The notes: generated by a model not told the origin, from the letters alone. Counted from the stretch's first letter, positions 1-8,789 are shown. The stretch: 57,063 nucleotides of DNA from Opitutaceae bacterium (GCA_018667915.1 JABIRI010000055.1:1-57063), one strand, 5' to 3'. Translations and numbers: made by a program.

Positions 1-74
1 ATCGTGCAGTCGGCCTTATCGGCCTCCCGCAATATCCGGATCTTCTGCTCGGTCGTGTATCTCTTTCCTTTCAT
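1..74 (-). CDS. IS3-family transposase OrfA, N-terminal fragment
   Basis: Translation from the ATG at 72-74 on the reverse strand gives about 24 residues starting MKGKRYTTEQKIRILREA, the typical start of the helix-turn-helix OrfA of IS3-family elements, which binds the element ends. The reading frame runs off the left window edge. OrfB with its DDE catalytic core would lie further left. The identification rests on this short N-terminal signature only, but that signature is characteristic. Confidence 0.75.
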   Translation of the reverse strand, partial: MKGKRYTTEQKIRILREADKADCT

Positions 75-153
75 GGTCTGGGTCCTTTCTGGATGACCAG
101 ACTAACTCTCTCAATGGCTCAGTTCTCGTAACCCCGACCAGTATGGCGGCCCA
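1..153 (-). mobile_element. End of an IS3-family insertion sequence (partial)
   Basis: The reverse strand carries the first codons of a transposase orfA and about 70-80 bases of leader before it, the arrangement at the left end of IS3-family elements. The outer edge is uncertain. A tip reading TGGTCGGGG would end at about 140 and one reading TGGGCCGCC at about 153; both start with TG, as IS3 ends normally do. The rest of the element lies outside the window, so neither the partner inverted repeat nor a target duplication can be checked. Confidence 0.65.
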
Positions 154-986
154 GTCAATTCGCCCCCCCCAGCCACCCGACCACAGCGGATCACCGTCCC
201 GACCACCCCGCGGAATCTCGGGCCAATCTTCTGGAAATCATTCACCACATCTACCTCTGGTATTACGACCAATCGATCGTGCCCCCCGGCACCGAATCCA
301 CCGAGGCCAAGGTATATTTCCGCACTCTGAATCGAAGTCTCGATGCCGATGATCGTAGCGTATTCGCCGAGCTCTACCTGCCGGATGTTCAATTTTTGGT
401 AGAACTAAAACGCTCTGACTATCACATCCCGGAAATTGACCTTCAGGTGCGGGATTCCGTCTACAAAATCCGGCGAGTGGATCGGGTGGCATCACCGCCC
501 GCACCGCTCACTGATTACCGGATAACCACCCTAACTCGTGATGAACTGAAAAAATGGTTCTCCACCAAATCCCACGGAGCTCCGCCCCTCCATGAATTTT
601 TGAACAACCGCCTGCGGGACTCCCTGCTGTTCCACCAATTTGATGAACATTGGGACAAGGACACGGTGCACATCTTCTATGTCTCACCGCTATCGCCCGT
701 TTCCAATGACATCTGGGTGCTGCACGAGAATACCAATCAATTGCTCCAGTTCTCCGCCGACATGGACGTGAGCAACCCAGAAACGTGGGCAAAGACGCCA
801 ATGCGACCGTGTCTTCACCCGTTGGAGCCCGCGCTGTTCCTAAACCCACACCGAGATCGAGGGGAGCAACCGGAGTTTTCCAAGGACTTCATCGGACGAG
901 CCTTGTTCAATTGTGTCGTGCTAGGTAACCGAATCGAAATCCTCCCCGACGACGTAGAAACCTACCACGAACAGAATTCCCCGTAA
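154..986 (+). pseudogene. Hypothetical exported protein, 5' end removed by IS insertion
   Basis: A GTG at 279 would give a 235-residue protein. However, the same frame is open without a stop back to the IS edge, and the extra part (ANLLEIIHHIYLWYYDQS just before the GTG) looks like ordinary protein sequence. No ATG lies in this extension. The gene therefore probably began to the left and lost its N-terminus, plausibly a signal peptide, because the first residues after the IS read QFAPPSHP like a mature N-terminus. The remainder is polar and rich in charged and aromatic residues; I recognise no family. A zinc-ribbon gene follows 15 bases downstream. Confidence 0.6.
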
Positions 987-1001
987 CCCGGAATAACCGC
1001 C

Positions 1002-1169
1002 ATGGCCCCCTCTCAAGCTAAACCCATCTGCTCCCGCTGTGGGATCGAAACCACCAATCACATGGGCGACGTGGTTATTTGCGACGAGTGCTACATCATC
1101 CGCGGATCTTGTTGCCCGGAATTTGGGCCCGATGACCTAAGCGAAAAGAACGCGAAATTACGCGATTGA
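1002..1169 (+). CDS. Small zinc-ribbon-like protein (55 aa)
   Basis: An ATG at 1002 opens a 55-residue frame ending in TGA at 1167-1169. The product has two CxxC pairs (C10/C13 and C27/C30), then a CC at 37-38, and a charged C-terminus. This fits a single zinc-binding knuckle such as a small zinc-ribbon protein. It starts 15 bases after the upstream truncated gene and is likely co-transcribed with it. Function unknown; a nucleic-acid or protein-binding adaptor is possible, but nothing here decides it. Confidence 0.6.
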   Translation: MAPSQAKPICSRCGIETTNHMGDVVICDECYIIRGSCCPEFGPDDLSEKNAKLRD

Positions 1170-1199
1170 TATCGCGGATAATTCGCACCCTTAACGGTG

Positions 1200-1430
1200 T
1201 TATTCGCTATCCGGAATTGTGGGCGTCACGATGATTCGAGGTGCCTGATAGGCGGGACCATACCAAGGACCTCCGTAGATGCCTTTTTCAAACTCGATCC
1301 CCATGTAGCTCAACTTCTCACTCGGAGGGGCCGCCGTGTATTGGGGACCGGCGCAACCCGCCAAGCCCAATCCTATCACCAAAATAGTCGCACCCGAAAT
1401 TCGGAAAGCATGTTTCTTTATATTATTCAT
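1200..1430 (-). CDS. Small lipoprotein of unknown function (76 aa)
   Basis: The protein has a positively charged start (MNNIKKH), a hydrophobic stretch and a clear lipobox LAGC, so Cys26 should be lipidated and the product membrane anchored. The mature part is about 50 residues, rich in Gly, Pro and Tyr, with no domain I recognise. It lies 12 bases downstream of the VOC-protein gene on the same strand and could be its operon partner. Confidence 0.65.
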   Translation of the reverse strand: MNNIKKHAFRISGATILVIGLGLAGCAGPQYTAAPPSEKLSYMGIEFEKGIYGGPWYGPAYQAPRIIVTPTIPDSE

Positions 1431-1442
1431 CTTCTGCGCTCC

Positions 1443-2306
1443 TTATTTCTCACTCGGTTGAGCTAGGGCAAAAACACCACCAAGCGAATCGACCAATATC
1501 ACCACCCGCATACCATCGTTTAGGGTGCGTGGTTTCACGACGAGTTTTGCTCCTAGTCGAATCCCAATTTTAATTTTACGGTCCAGATCCGTAACCAGGA
1601 AAAACGGCACCCAAGTCGGCGTGACCGAAGTTTCAACATCGATAGGACTGATGCTCGCACGATCCGCCCCACTCGCCACTAATACGTGGCTCGCGCCGCC
1701 TTGCGAGCGGGCATCCAGGCCTGCGACGCTGCGATAAAACCGCGCGGCTTCATCGGGAGACTCGGAAAACAGATTGGCCCAAAACAAACTGCCTTCGATC
1801 GCCTTGCCATCCGCCGGATCCCCGACCGATGAATCCATCAAGCCAAAGATCGCACCTTCCGCATCCATCGCAATCAGCTGAGTCCCGCGAAGGGGAAATG
1901 CGGTCGCTCCCGCCAAAACTCTGCCGCCTTCACTCGCTACCGCATTCTCGGCCGCGTTTAAACTGCGATGGGAAAAGAACGGCACCCAACGCGAGGAGGG
2001 TCGTCCGTCCTTACGATCCGGACCGCGCGCGATTCCCACAACCGGTCCGGTTTCGTTTGAAAGCACGGTGTATTTGCCCGAATCACCCGCCAAGGTCCGC
2101 GAACTCCATCCAAATAATGCGCCGTAAAAACGAGCGGTGGTATTGGGTTCGGTGCTGAGCACATCCGCCCACACAATCTTACCCGTCAAGTATTCCTGAG
2201 TCACCGGCTCAACCAAGGGAGGCACCCGCGGCGGAACCGCATTCACGGTGAGTGTGCTGAACGGCAAAATGCACAGCGCTAAAAATCTGCTGATGGAAAA
2301 TTTCAT
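1443..2306 (-). CDS. Exported VOC-superfamily (glyoxalase-like) protein
   Basis: Starting at the ATG at 2304-2306 gives 287 residues with a Sec-type signal peptide (MKFSISRFLALCILPFSTL, cleavage after VNA). Two glyoxalase/bleomycin-resistance-type halves follow, each beginning with a motif of the kind W-A-D/N-L-F-S-E-x-P-x-x-x-ARFY, typical of paired VOC modules in periplasmic proteins. VOC folds bind a metal or small ligand; the substrate cannot be named. A longer frame reaches 2411, but that extension precedes the signal peptide and is not expected to be translated. The lipoprotein gene follows directly. Confidence 0.7.
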   Translation of the reverse strand: MKFSISRFLALCILPFSTLTVNAVPPRVPPLVEPVTQEYLTGKIVWADVLSTEPNTTARFYGALFGWSSRTLAGDSGKYTVLSNETGPVVGIARGPDRKDGRPSSRWVPFFSHRSLNAAENAVASEGGRVLAGATAFPLRGTQLIAMDAEGAIFGLMDSSVGDPADGKAIEGSLFWANLFSESPDEAARFYRSVAGLDARSQGGASHVLVASGADRASISPIDVETSVTPTWVPFFLVTDLDRKIKIGIRLGAKLVVKPRTLNDGMRVVILVDSLGGVFALAQPSEK

Positions 2307-2467
2307 GGGCTTAACGTCGCGGCGGGGACTTTGGACTCGAGGGTATGCGGCATAAGAGTCCAAACCGCCTTCGCGATTCCCGCGAGGTGGGACAAAAGTG
2401 GCAAGGAGCAAGTTATACGGGGTTCGAGCGGTAAACCTCCTTCAGGACGTCACCGTCGTCGGGGTGC

Positions 2468-2686
2468 CTAAGCAGGTCGTAGTCGAATCCGCATCTCTTC
2501 ACCGCCAAACTCGACCACATCACCCGCTACGATTTTACGACGTTTCCGGGTGTCTACCTCCCCATTGACCTTCACCAGCCCATCCGCGACCACCATCTTG
2601 GCTTCACCACCGCTGGCTACGAGGTTCTCAAATTTGAGAATTTTGAATAACTCTGTCGGTTCCTGAATAATTTCCACATCGCGCAT
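2468..2686 (-). CDS. S4-domain RNA-binding protein, YbcJ-like (72 aa)
   Basis: The 72-residue product starting at 2686 is almost entirely an S4 RNA-binding domain: LFKILKFENLVASGGEAKMV, then the loop containing VNGEVDTRKRRKI and a closing strand. It matches the small YbcJ-type S4 proteins thought to bind structured RNA. A longer frame extends to 2764, but the added residues are unlike the family, so the shorter start is preferred. It stands alone between the VOC gene and the divergent FKBP gene. Confidence 0.8.
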   Translation of the reverse strand: MRDVEIIQEPTELFKILKFENLVASGGEAKMVVADGLVKVNGEVDTRKRRKIVAGDVVEFGGEEMRIRLRPA

Positions 2687-2825
2687 TACGGTCGCAACGC
2701 ACCGTTGAATCGAGCCCAACGCAACCCCGTTTACACCCCTCCTCCTCTGAAGTATCATCTCCAAGATTAACCATTGTCGGACTTGTCACCGAGCTCCCCG
2801 TCCTACTTATTGGACGGTTTACACC

Positions 2826-3632
2826 ATGAAAACCTCCCTGAGCTCACTCTCAACCCTCGTCCTTTCCTCGTCTCTCTTGCTTGGTCTGGTCGCCTGTAAC
2901 AAAGCAGAACCTACCAAAGAAATGTCCGAACCCGCCGCGGCTTCCGAGCCGACTCCCTCCACCAAAAAGGTTTACGATTCCGGCCCCACGCTGGAAACCC
3001 TCGATCAAAAGGTCAGTTATGGCATCGGCCGTAATATCGGCGGTGAACTTAGCCGCGACGCCAACCTGGAAGTCGATATCAACGCGCTGATCGCCGGTCT
3101 TCGCTCCGCTGCCAACGGCGAAGAAGGTGCCTTGAACGACCAAGAACTCCAAGCTGCATTCGCTGAAATCCGCACCCGTGCCGAGGAAGCTGCTCGCGCC
3201 CTCACTGTCGCCGAACAAGCCAAGGCCGTTGAATATCTCGAAGCCAACAAGGCTCGTGATGGAGTTTCCGTGACTGAGACCGGCCTGCAATACGAAGTGC
3301 TCATCGCCGGCGACGGCCCCAAGCCTCAGCCAACCGACCGTGTAAGCGTGCACTACCATGGCACCCTCACCGACGGCACCGTGTTCGACAGCTCGGTGGA
3401 ACGCGGCGATCCCGCCCAATTTGGCGTGACTCAAGTCATTCCTGGTTGGGTCGAGGGCCTGCAACTCATGCCGGTCGGTTCGAAATGGAAGTTCCACATC
3501 CCTCCTGCACTCGCCTACGGCGATCGTGGCCAAGGCTCGATCCCGGGCGGCGCTGCCCTTGTATTCGAAGTCGAGTTGCTTGATATCGTCACCCCTGAAC
3601 CCACCGCTGCACCCGCGGTTGAGGCCCCCTAA
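2826..3632 (+). CDS. FKBP-type peptidyl-prolyl isomerase lipoprotein (Mip/FkpA-like)
   Basis: This 268-residue protein starts with a signal peptide ending in a lipobox LVAC (Cys24). Next come a Ser/Pro-rich linker, an alpha-helical FKBP N-terminal dimerisation domain (about residues 58-150, including VSYGIGRNIG) and a C-terminal FKBP domain (about 155-258) with VHYHGTLTDGTVFDSS, VIPGWVEGLQLM and LAYGDRG. These are the FK506-fold core and active-site aromatic positions. It should catalyse proline cis-trans isomerisation of envelope proteins. The gene is monocistronic and closed by a strong terminator. Confidence 0.92.
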   Translation: MKTSLSSLSTLVLSSSLLLGLVACNKAEPTKEMSEPAAASEPTPSTKKVYDSGPTLETLDQKVSYGIGRNIGGELSRDANLEVDINALIAGLRSAANGEEGALNDQELQAAFAEIRTRAEEAARALTVAEQAKAVEYLEANKARDGVSVTETGLQYEVLIAGDGPKPQPTDRVSVHYHGTLTDGTVFDSSVERGDPAQFGVTQVIPGWVEGLQLMPVGSKWKFHIPPALAYGDRGQGSIPGGAALVFEVELLDIVTPEPTAAPAVEAP

Positions 3633-3654
3633 GGCATAACTTCCTCTCTTTTCA

Positions 3655-3687
3655 AACCGGCATTCCATTCACGGATGCCGGTTTTTT
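3655..3687 (+). terminator. Intrinsic terminator of the FKBP gene
   Basis: Stem arms AACCGGCAT and ATGCCGGTT around an 11-base loop, followed directly by a T-run. It sits about 20 bases after the FKBP stop codon and before the rhodanese gene. Confidence 0.9.
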
Positions 3688-3724
3688 GTGGGCTAATCCC
3701 CAACCACCCCCACAATTCCTGACC

Positions 3725-4162
3725 ATGACACCGGTCACCAAACTGCTGCTCCTCATTATCGGGCTATTCCTGTTCTTTACCGTGCGTTCGATGCGGGCAC
3801 AAACAACCAAACCCGATGAAATACGCATTGCTCCCGCCGAAGCCGCCACTCGGGTAAAAGCCGGAACCGCCATCCTCATTGATGTGCGCGAACCCAAAGA
3901 ATGGACTCCCGGTGTCGCCGCCCCCGCTTACTTGCTCCCTTTAAGTGATCTACGCGGCGCCCGCAAAAAATGGGCCCACGTTCTCGAAGATGCCAAAGGC
4001 AAAGAGCTTCTCCTTTATTGCCGGTCGGGCAACCGCTCCGGTCAAGCCGCCGCCATCTTGGCCAAACAAGGTTTCAAAACCGCCAACGTCGGCGGCTTCA
4101 ACGAATGGCAAGCCGCCAAACTACCCACCCGAAAGCCCGACGAACCGGCGGGGAACGAGTAA
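3725..4162 (+). CDS. Rhodanese-domain protein, membrane-anchored or exported
   Basis: From the ATG at 3725 the 145-residue product has a hydrophobic segment (KLLLLIIGLFLFF) and then one rhodanese domain, with IDVREPKEW and the active-site loop CRSGNRSGQAAA, whose Cys would carry the persulfide. The closing motif GGFNEW is also typical. It probably moves sulfane sulfur in the periplasm. The frame is open back to 3686, but that region overlaps the FKBP terminator, so the later start is chosen. Confidence 0.88.
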   Translation: MTPVTKLLLLIIGLFLFFTVRSMRAQTTKPDEIRIAPAEAATRVKAGTAILIDVREPKEWTPGVAAPAYLLPLSDLRGARKKWAHVLEDAKGKELLLYCRSGNRSGQAAAILAKQGFKTANVGGFNEWQAAKLPTRKPDEPAGNE

Positions 4163-4304
4163 CCCGCGAGCAATCGCTCCACGTGAGTCAGGCTCAATAG
4201 AAACGCAAGTTGCACAGGAGAGAGCAGAGAAAAGCAGAGCCGACCAAACGCTTTTTTAACCACTACCGAGCGAAGCGACATTTGAGCAGCCAGCGCCGAA
4301 ACAA

Positions 4305-4468
4305 TTTCTCAGATTAACTCAGATCCATTCCTCCGCCGCATTTCTGAGAGGAATCCGACAGGTTTACTGAAACCTTGGTAACTAATTTATCCCTATTCTT
4401 GTGACCCTTTGGTGCCTCTTTGTGGCTAAAGTATCTGTGCCTCTCAGAATCGGTATTAATCTGAGAAA
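4305..4468. repeat. Nested inverted repeat, MITE-like, in a 358-base gene-free gap
   Basis: Outer arms TTTCTCAGATTAA (4305-4317) and TTAATCTGAGAAA (4456-4468) are perfect 13-base inverses. A second inner pair, TTCTGAGAGG (4342-4351) and CCTCTCAGAA (4440-4449), is nested at similar distances, so the 164 bases could fold into one long imperfect hairpin. The inner part includes CTCTTTGTGGCTAAAG. Just outside it lies CTGTGGTTAAAAT, a style of junk repeat I associate with PVC-group genomes. The gap 4163-4520 holds no other gene-like feature. The element precedes the SBP gene and lies in its upstream region. Confidence 0.6.
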
Positions 4469-4520
4469 ACTGTGGTTAAAATATAGCGCCCTGCCCCACC
4501 GGTATAACTTTCCCTGCTCT

Positions 4521-6134
4521 ATGCGCTCCTGCCCCTCGCTAATTCGCCTCCTTATCGTCGCCACTTTTCTCGGCCTCGTAACCGCTTGCTCCCGCGTCGC
4601 CCCGATCGACGAGGCCCGCAAAAAGGGCCTGCTACTCATCACGGTCGGCTCGGAGCCTTCTACCCTCGACCCGCACCGCTGCACCGGGTCGCCCGAGAGT
4701 TTTATCATGTTGGCGCTGTGGGAGCCGTTGATCAATTGGGACGAATCCGCTACCGGTTACGTGCCCGCCGCTGCCGCCAGTTGGGACATTTCACCCGACG
4801 GCCGCATCTACACCTTCCATCTGAGGCCCGACGCCAAATGGTCCAACGGCGATCCCGTCACCGCGCTCGATTGGCAACAGTCCCTCATCCGCTGGATTAC
4901 GCCCTCAATCGCCGCTGAGTTGGGTAACTTCGCCGACCCTATTCTCGGCGCTTACGCCTTCCGCACGGGTGAGTCCACCGATGCCACCACTGTCGGCATC
5001 CGAGCGATCGATACCCACATCCTCGAATTCGAGTTAACCGAACCCGACGTTATGTTTCTCGACCGCCTGACCGGTTATCCGTGGTTTCCCCTGCATCGCG
5101 CGAGTATCGAAGCCGCCGGTGGGTTCCACAACCCCATGGCCGATTTTTTAAGACCCGGAGTGCTCGTTTCCAACGGTCCTTTCACCATGACTGAATGGAA
5201 ATATGGTCAGTATGTGGAAGTCGGTCGCAACCCCCACTACCACCGCGAAACCGAGTTATCCGGTATCCGATTCGTGGCCTTTGATAATATGGATACCAGC
5301 GAACGCGCCTTCCGTTCCGGCCAACTTCACATCACTGATGGGGTGCCGGCATCCAAGATGGAGGCCTACCGCGAGTCTCAAAACCCTGCCCTGATTTCTT
5401 ACCCCCGGGTCGGGACCCGCTACCTCAACATCAATACCACCCGGGCGCCCTTCGACGATGTCCGCGTGCGCCGCGCCTTTGCTCTGACGATCAATCGGGA
5501 ACAAATGGTCAACATCGTGCTGCGCACCGGCGACCAGCCCGCCTACAGCTTGGTCGGTCCCATCAAAGGTAAATACGAACCCACTTTGAAACTCGAAGAA
5601 TCGATCGAGGAAGCGCGCCAACTGCTCGCCGACGCGGGCTACCCGAATGGCACCGGATTCCCGCCCGTCGAATACCTCTACAATACCCTCGACCGCAATC
5701 GACAAGTCGCCGAAGCACTCCAGCAAATGTGGAAGAGTGCACTCAACGTCGAGGTGTCACTGCGCAATGAAGAATGGAAGGTGTTTCTCGAAACACGCCG
5801 GCAAATGGAGCACCAAATCTCCCGGGCCGGTTGGCTTCCTTTTTCGCCCGAACCTGCCGAACTCTACGAGCTGAACTCCGGTTGGTCCGACTCTAACGAA
5901 ACCGGTTGGAGCGATCCCGAATTCGACCGCGTCCTGCACACTGCCCGCCGCGAAATGGATCCGACCAAACGCTATGCGCTCTACCATCGACTCGACGAGA
6001 TACTCCTCCGCGATCAACCCGTAATTCCGTTCGGATTCTACGCCCGCACCCGACTCATCCACCCGTCTGTCAAAGGCTGGCCCGCCAATCACGTGGAAGG
6101 CATCGTCTGGACCCGCGTAGGATTCCAATGGTAG
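4521..6134 (+). CDS. Peptide/nickel-type ABC solute-binding lipoprotein (SBP_bac_5)
   Basis: The ATG at 4521 gives 537 residues with a signal peptide and lipobox VTAC (Cys23). The mature protein is a full-length family 5 solute-binding protein. It has the start motif GSEPSTLDPH, the family stretch WEPLINWDESATGYVPAAAASW, and the late motifs VRRAFALTINREQMV and LLADAGYPNGTGFPP. OppA/DppA relatives bind oligopeptides or similar ligands for an ABC importer. No permease or ATPase gene adjoins, so this is an orphan receptor. The open frame extends to 4401, but that part is the repeat element. The stop codon is embedded in a repeat described separately. Confidence 0.9.
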   Translation: MRSCPSLIRLLIVATFLGLVTACSRVAPIDEARKKGLLLITVGSEPSTLDPHRCTGSPESFIMLALWEPLINWDESATGYVPAAAASWDISPDGRIYTFHLRPDAKWSNGDPVTALDWQQSLIRWITPSIAAELGNFADPILGAYAFRTGESTDATTVGIRAIDTHILEFELTEPDVMFLDRLTGYPWFPLHRASIEAAGGFHNPMADFLRPGVLVSNGPFTMTEWKYGQYVEVGRNPHYHRETELSGIRFVAFDNMDTSERAFRSGQLHITDGVPASKMEAYRESQNPALISYPRVGTRYLNINTTRAPFDDVRVRRAFALTINREQMVNIVLRTGDQPAYSLVGPIKGKYEPTLKLEESIEEARQLLADAGYPNGTGFPPVEYLYNTLDRNRQVAEALQQMWKSALNVEVSLRNEEWKVFLETRRQMEHQISRAGWLPFSPEPAELYELNSGWSDSNETGWSDPEFDRVLHTARREMDPTKRYALYHRLDEILLRDQPVIPFGFYARTRLIHPSVKGWPANHVEGIVWTRVGFQW

Positions 6135-6194
6135 GGACGCTGGGCCGTCCGATCCCGTCTCTCCGTCTTAACCGCACGGACCAGCGGTCCGCCC
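6132..6194. repeat. REP-like palindromic unit starting in the SBP stop codon
   Basis: The TAG stop of the solute-binding gene is the start of GTAGGGACGCTGGGCCGTCC. About 30 bases on lies the palindrome CGGACC-AGC-GGTCCG (6177-6191), which is related to the first part in inverse orientation. This is the layout of a paired REP unit between a gene end and the convergent bPH2 gene. It may also act as a transcription barrier. Confidence 0.5.
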
Positions 6195-6222
6195 CCGCCT
6201 CTCTTCCAATCGAATGATCAAG

Positions 6223-7233
6223 TCACTCGCGTAGCACGCCCCGCAGCGCCCGCGTCTCGCCCAATAGTTCCCGCGCTGCGGCCAGGACATCGCCATCGTT
6301 ACTTTGCGTCACGTCATCAGGTGTTTCCACCGCCTGATTTTCATCATCCGGTTCACCCAACCCGGTTTGGCGATACCGTTGTAAACGCGCCAGAATCAGG
6401 TCGCGAATCTCGGATGCGTTTTCCACCGCGTGAAACACGCTACGGTGCATCGAATCGCCCGCCCCTTTCTCGTCTTCACCCGATCCTCCGCCAGCGGAGC
6501 GCACTTCGACATCCGCAATCCTAAGCAATCGCTGCAAAGGACCTTGGTGTACGGACACCTGCTGCAGGTTAGCGAAACTCATGGTGGTTTCTTGGATTTT
6601 AACCACTCCCCAACGCAGCCGTAGACTGCGATCCGTAACCATATACCACCGCTGCGAATAATCGATGCGGACCGCCAGTAGTGACCAAAAGAACTGGAGA
6701 AAAAACAGAAACAAACCAAAGAGTTCGCCGAGCTTGATCCAGAAGAGCGCGTCCCCGGGAATCTTCTGTGGTAATTCCCTCAGCCACCAGGGCGCTATCT
6801 TATGAAAAACGTTGTGAAATACCTGATGAACCACATCCCGAGGCACCACCTCTATTTGCAATCCCGATCCATCCGTGGACTCCTCCTCGGCCACTGTTTC
6901 GTAAATACCCTCCTCCACTTCTATCAATTCGACCTTCGGCGGAGCCATTTCCTCGACCTCCGACTGCGGGCCGATGATTTCGGCGGCCGCATCACGGCTC
7001 GCCGCCTCCCGCTCCATCTCAATCTGAAGTTCTAGCTCATCGATAAAATACAGGGAAAAGAGCAGACCAAAGATCGCGCCGATCTGCGTTCCGACCCAGA
7101 GAAACATCCGAAAATATAAAAAATTCCTTCCCGCTCGAAAGGTCTGCAAGGAACCCGGGCCGCCGGCCGGTGGCACCGGCTCCGGTGGCACGCGCAGCCA
7201 ATACAGCGCACGTTCTTCGAGTCGCTTAAACAT
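6223..7233 (-). CDS. bPH2-domain membrane protein (YdbT-like, second of a pair)
   Basis: A start at 7233 is chosen because AAAGGA lies six bases upstream; an ATG at 7239 has no room for a ribosome site. The 336-residue product has a transmembrane segment near residues 35-60, a long acidic loop rich in Glu, a second hydrophobic region (LFLFFLQFFWSLLAV), then a bPH2 domain with the hallmark YSQRWYMVTDRSLRLRWG and a Gly/Glu-rich insertion. Such pairs act in the membrane, possibly in envelope stress or antibiotic export; the exact role is unknown. It overlaps the upstream bPH2 gene by 8 bases, so the pair is translationally coupled. Confidence 0.8.
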   Translation of the reverse strand: MFKRLEERALYWLRVPPEPVPPAGGPGSLQTFRAGRNFLYFRMFLWVGTQIGAIFGLLFSLYFIDELELQIEMEREAASRDAAAEIIGPQSEVEEMAPPKVELIEVEEGIYETVAEEESTDGSGLQIEVVPRDVVHQVFHNVFHKIAPWWLRELPQKIPGDALFWIKLGELFGLFLFFLQFFWSLLAVRIDYSQRWYMVTDRSLRLRWGVVKIQETTMSFANLQQVSVHQGPLQRLLRIADVEVRSAGGGSGEDEKGAGDSMHRSVFHAVENASEIRDLILARLQRYRQTGLGEPDDENQAVETPDDVTQSNDGDVLAAARELLGETRALRGVLRE

Positions 7234-7765
7234 CGTCATCCTTTCGCGCCGCCAGATCCGCGCGCAGCCCGCGCACCTCGGCCGCAATCTCGCGCAAGGT
7301 TATCGCCAGTTCCGGCGAGCCCACGGCTAAGCTGCCACCCGTCATCGCGTCTGCGGCCGGAACATCATCCTTCACCCCACGCATACGATGATACAGGAAG
7401 TCCCGAACCGCCTCAAATTCCTTGATGCCTTCGAGCGTCATCTCCGCGCTCGAACTTCCACTGGCCGTTTGGACCAACACCTTCGAGAGGCCCAACCAAC
7501 GTTCCACCATGTTAGAGCGAAGGTGAATATCCTGAATGCGGGAATACTGGATGATGATCTCCTTCCGGAAAAGCATCCCCCAACTCATGGAAATCCCCTC
7601 ATCCGTAAACTTGTAACGCATCGTGCGATACCGAATCGCTCCGATCGTGAGCAGAATCGGAAAGATCGGCGGGATCACGAACGACGCGATCAGGTAATAC
7701 TTCATCAAATCCGCGTGCGGGCGGTTGATGACCAGGATGGAATCGTCGTCCGAGGTCGGCGTCAT
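7226..7765 (-). CDS. bPH2-domain membrane protein (YdbS-like, first of a pair)
   Basis: Translation from 7765 gives 179 residues. They comprise a short N-terminus, two hydrophobic segments (YYLIASFVIPPIFPILLTIG) and then a bPH2 domain with YKFTDEGISMSWGMLFRKE and a IQYSRIQDIHLRS stretch, where Y-x-R-I-Q-D-I is a family hallmark. A coiled-coil-like tail (ITLREIAAEVRGLRADL) ends the protein and resembles the tail of the next gene product, suggesting the two interact. Its stop codon overlaps the start of the second bPH2 gene. Confidence 0.82.
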   Translation of the reverse strand: MTPTSDDDSILVINRPHADLMKYYLIASFVIPPIFPILLTIGAIRYRTMRYKFTDEGISMSWGMLFRKEIIIQYSRIQDIHLRSNMVERWLGLSKVLVQTASGSSSAEMTLEGIKEFEAVRDFLYHRMRGVKDDVPAADAMTGGSLAVGSPELAITLREIAAEVRGLRADLAARKDDDV

Positions 7766-7865
7766 ACTCACAACACACGCAATGCAGCCCAAAGTTACAA
7801 ACCACGAATCGCTGAACGGTAATCCACCCGCACAACGAAATGGAGAACTAACTTCCCTGCTGGCC

Positions 7866-8789
7866 TCAGCCCCGGAAATGTTTCGCGAGGTCCGCGGCCC
7901 TGATGAGACAGACGCAGTTCATTTTATCGAACGTCTTCAGCCAACGCATGGGCAAGTTGGGCCATGCCTGTTGCATCGCCCGACGTTGCGCGCCGACTTC
8001 GAGCACCACGAGGCCATCCGGCTGTAGACGACTCATCGCCTGCTGAAGCAGTTTGCGCACGATAATGAGCCCATCCGCGCCACCATCCAATGCCATGCGT
8101 GGCTCATGCTTAAACTCATCCGGCAACTGATCACACACCGCACTTGGTTCGTAGGGCGGGTTACTCAGAATGATGTCATATCGTCGTTCTGGCACCGCAT
8201 CAAACACGTCGCTTTCATGCAGTGTGATCCGGTCCGTAAGACCATGCTCGCACACATTTATCTGTGCCACTTCCAGCGCATCCGGGGACAACTCCACCGC
8301 ATCCACTCGCGCCGATCCAAACTCGTAAGCGAGCAATACGGCCAAGCACCCCGACCCCGTGCAAACATCGACCACGTCTTTCACGGGCGTGCCTTTGGGT
8401 AGATAAGATGAAAGTGTAGGAATCAGCTCCAAAAAATAACTGCGTGGCGTCAGCACGCGTTCGTCGCAGTAGAAACGATGCTCCCCCAACCACGCCTCTT
8501 TGGTGAGATAACTTGCAGGCACGTGCTCCATAATGCGGCGCCGAAAATTTTGGCGGAGCAATTTTTTTTGCTCGGGTGAAAGCAACCGTTCCAACACATC
8601 CGGCTCGCTGTCGAGCGGCAGACCCAGCGTGCGCAAAATCAGATAGAGCGCTTCGTCGTGGGCATTGTCGGAGATCTGTCCCAGCGCAAGATCATGGCTC
8701 TCGTATTCGCCAACCGCCCACTGCAACCACGCTCCGGGCGTGTGGAGTTCGGGCGATCGCTGTGGTTTGTTATATTTTTGGGCGGCCAT
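7866..8789 (-). CDS. prmB: Ribosomal protein L3 glutamine methyltransferase-type SAM enzyme
   Basis: The 307-residue protein has a helical N-terminal domain and a class I methyltransferase fold. The SAM loop is VVDVCTGSGCLAVLLAYEFG (about residues 138-157) and the catalytic NPPY motif at about 211-214 places the substrate glutamine. The N-terminal stretch YLILRTLGLPLD and the motif PRSYFLELI are those of PrmB rather than PrmC. It methylates a Gln of ribosomal protein L3 or an equivalent. It lies alone on the reverse strand, 100 bases upstream of the bPH2 pair. Confidence 0.88.
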   Translation of the reverse strand: MAAQKYNKPQRSPELHTPGAWLQWAVGEYESHDLALGQISDNAHDEALYLILRTLGLPLDSEPDVLERLLSPEQKKLLRQNFRRRIMEHVPASYLTKEAWLGEHRFYCDERVLTPRSYFLELIPTLSSYLPKGTPVKDVVDVCTGSGCLAVLLAYEFGSARVDAVELSPDALEVAQINVCEHGLTDRITLHESDVFDAVPERRYDIILSNPPYEPSAVCDQLPDEFKHEPRMALDGGADGLIIVRKLLQQAMSRLQPDGLVVLEVGAQRRAMQQAWPNLPMRWLKTFDKMNCVCLIRAADLAKHFRG

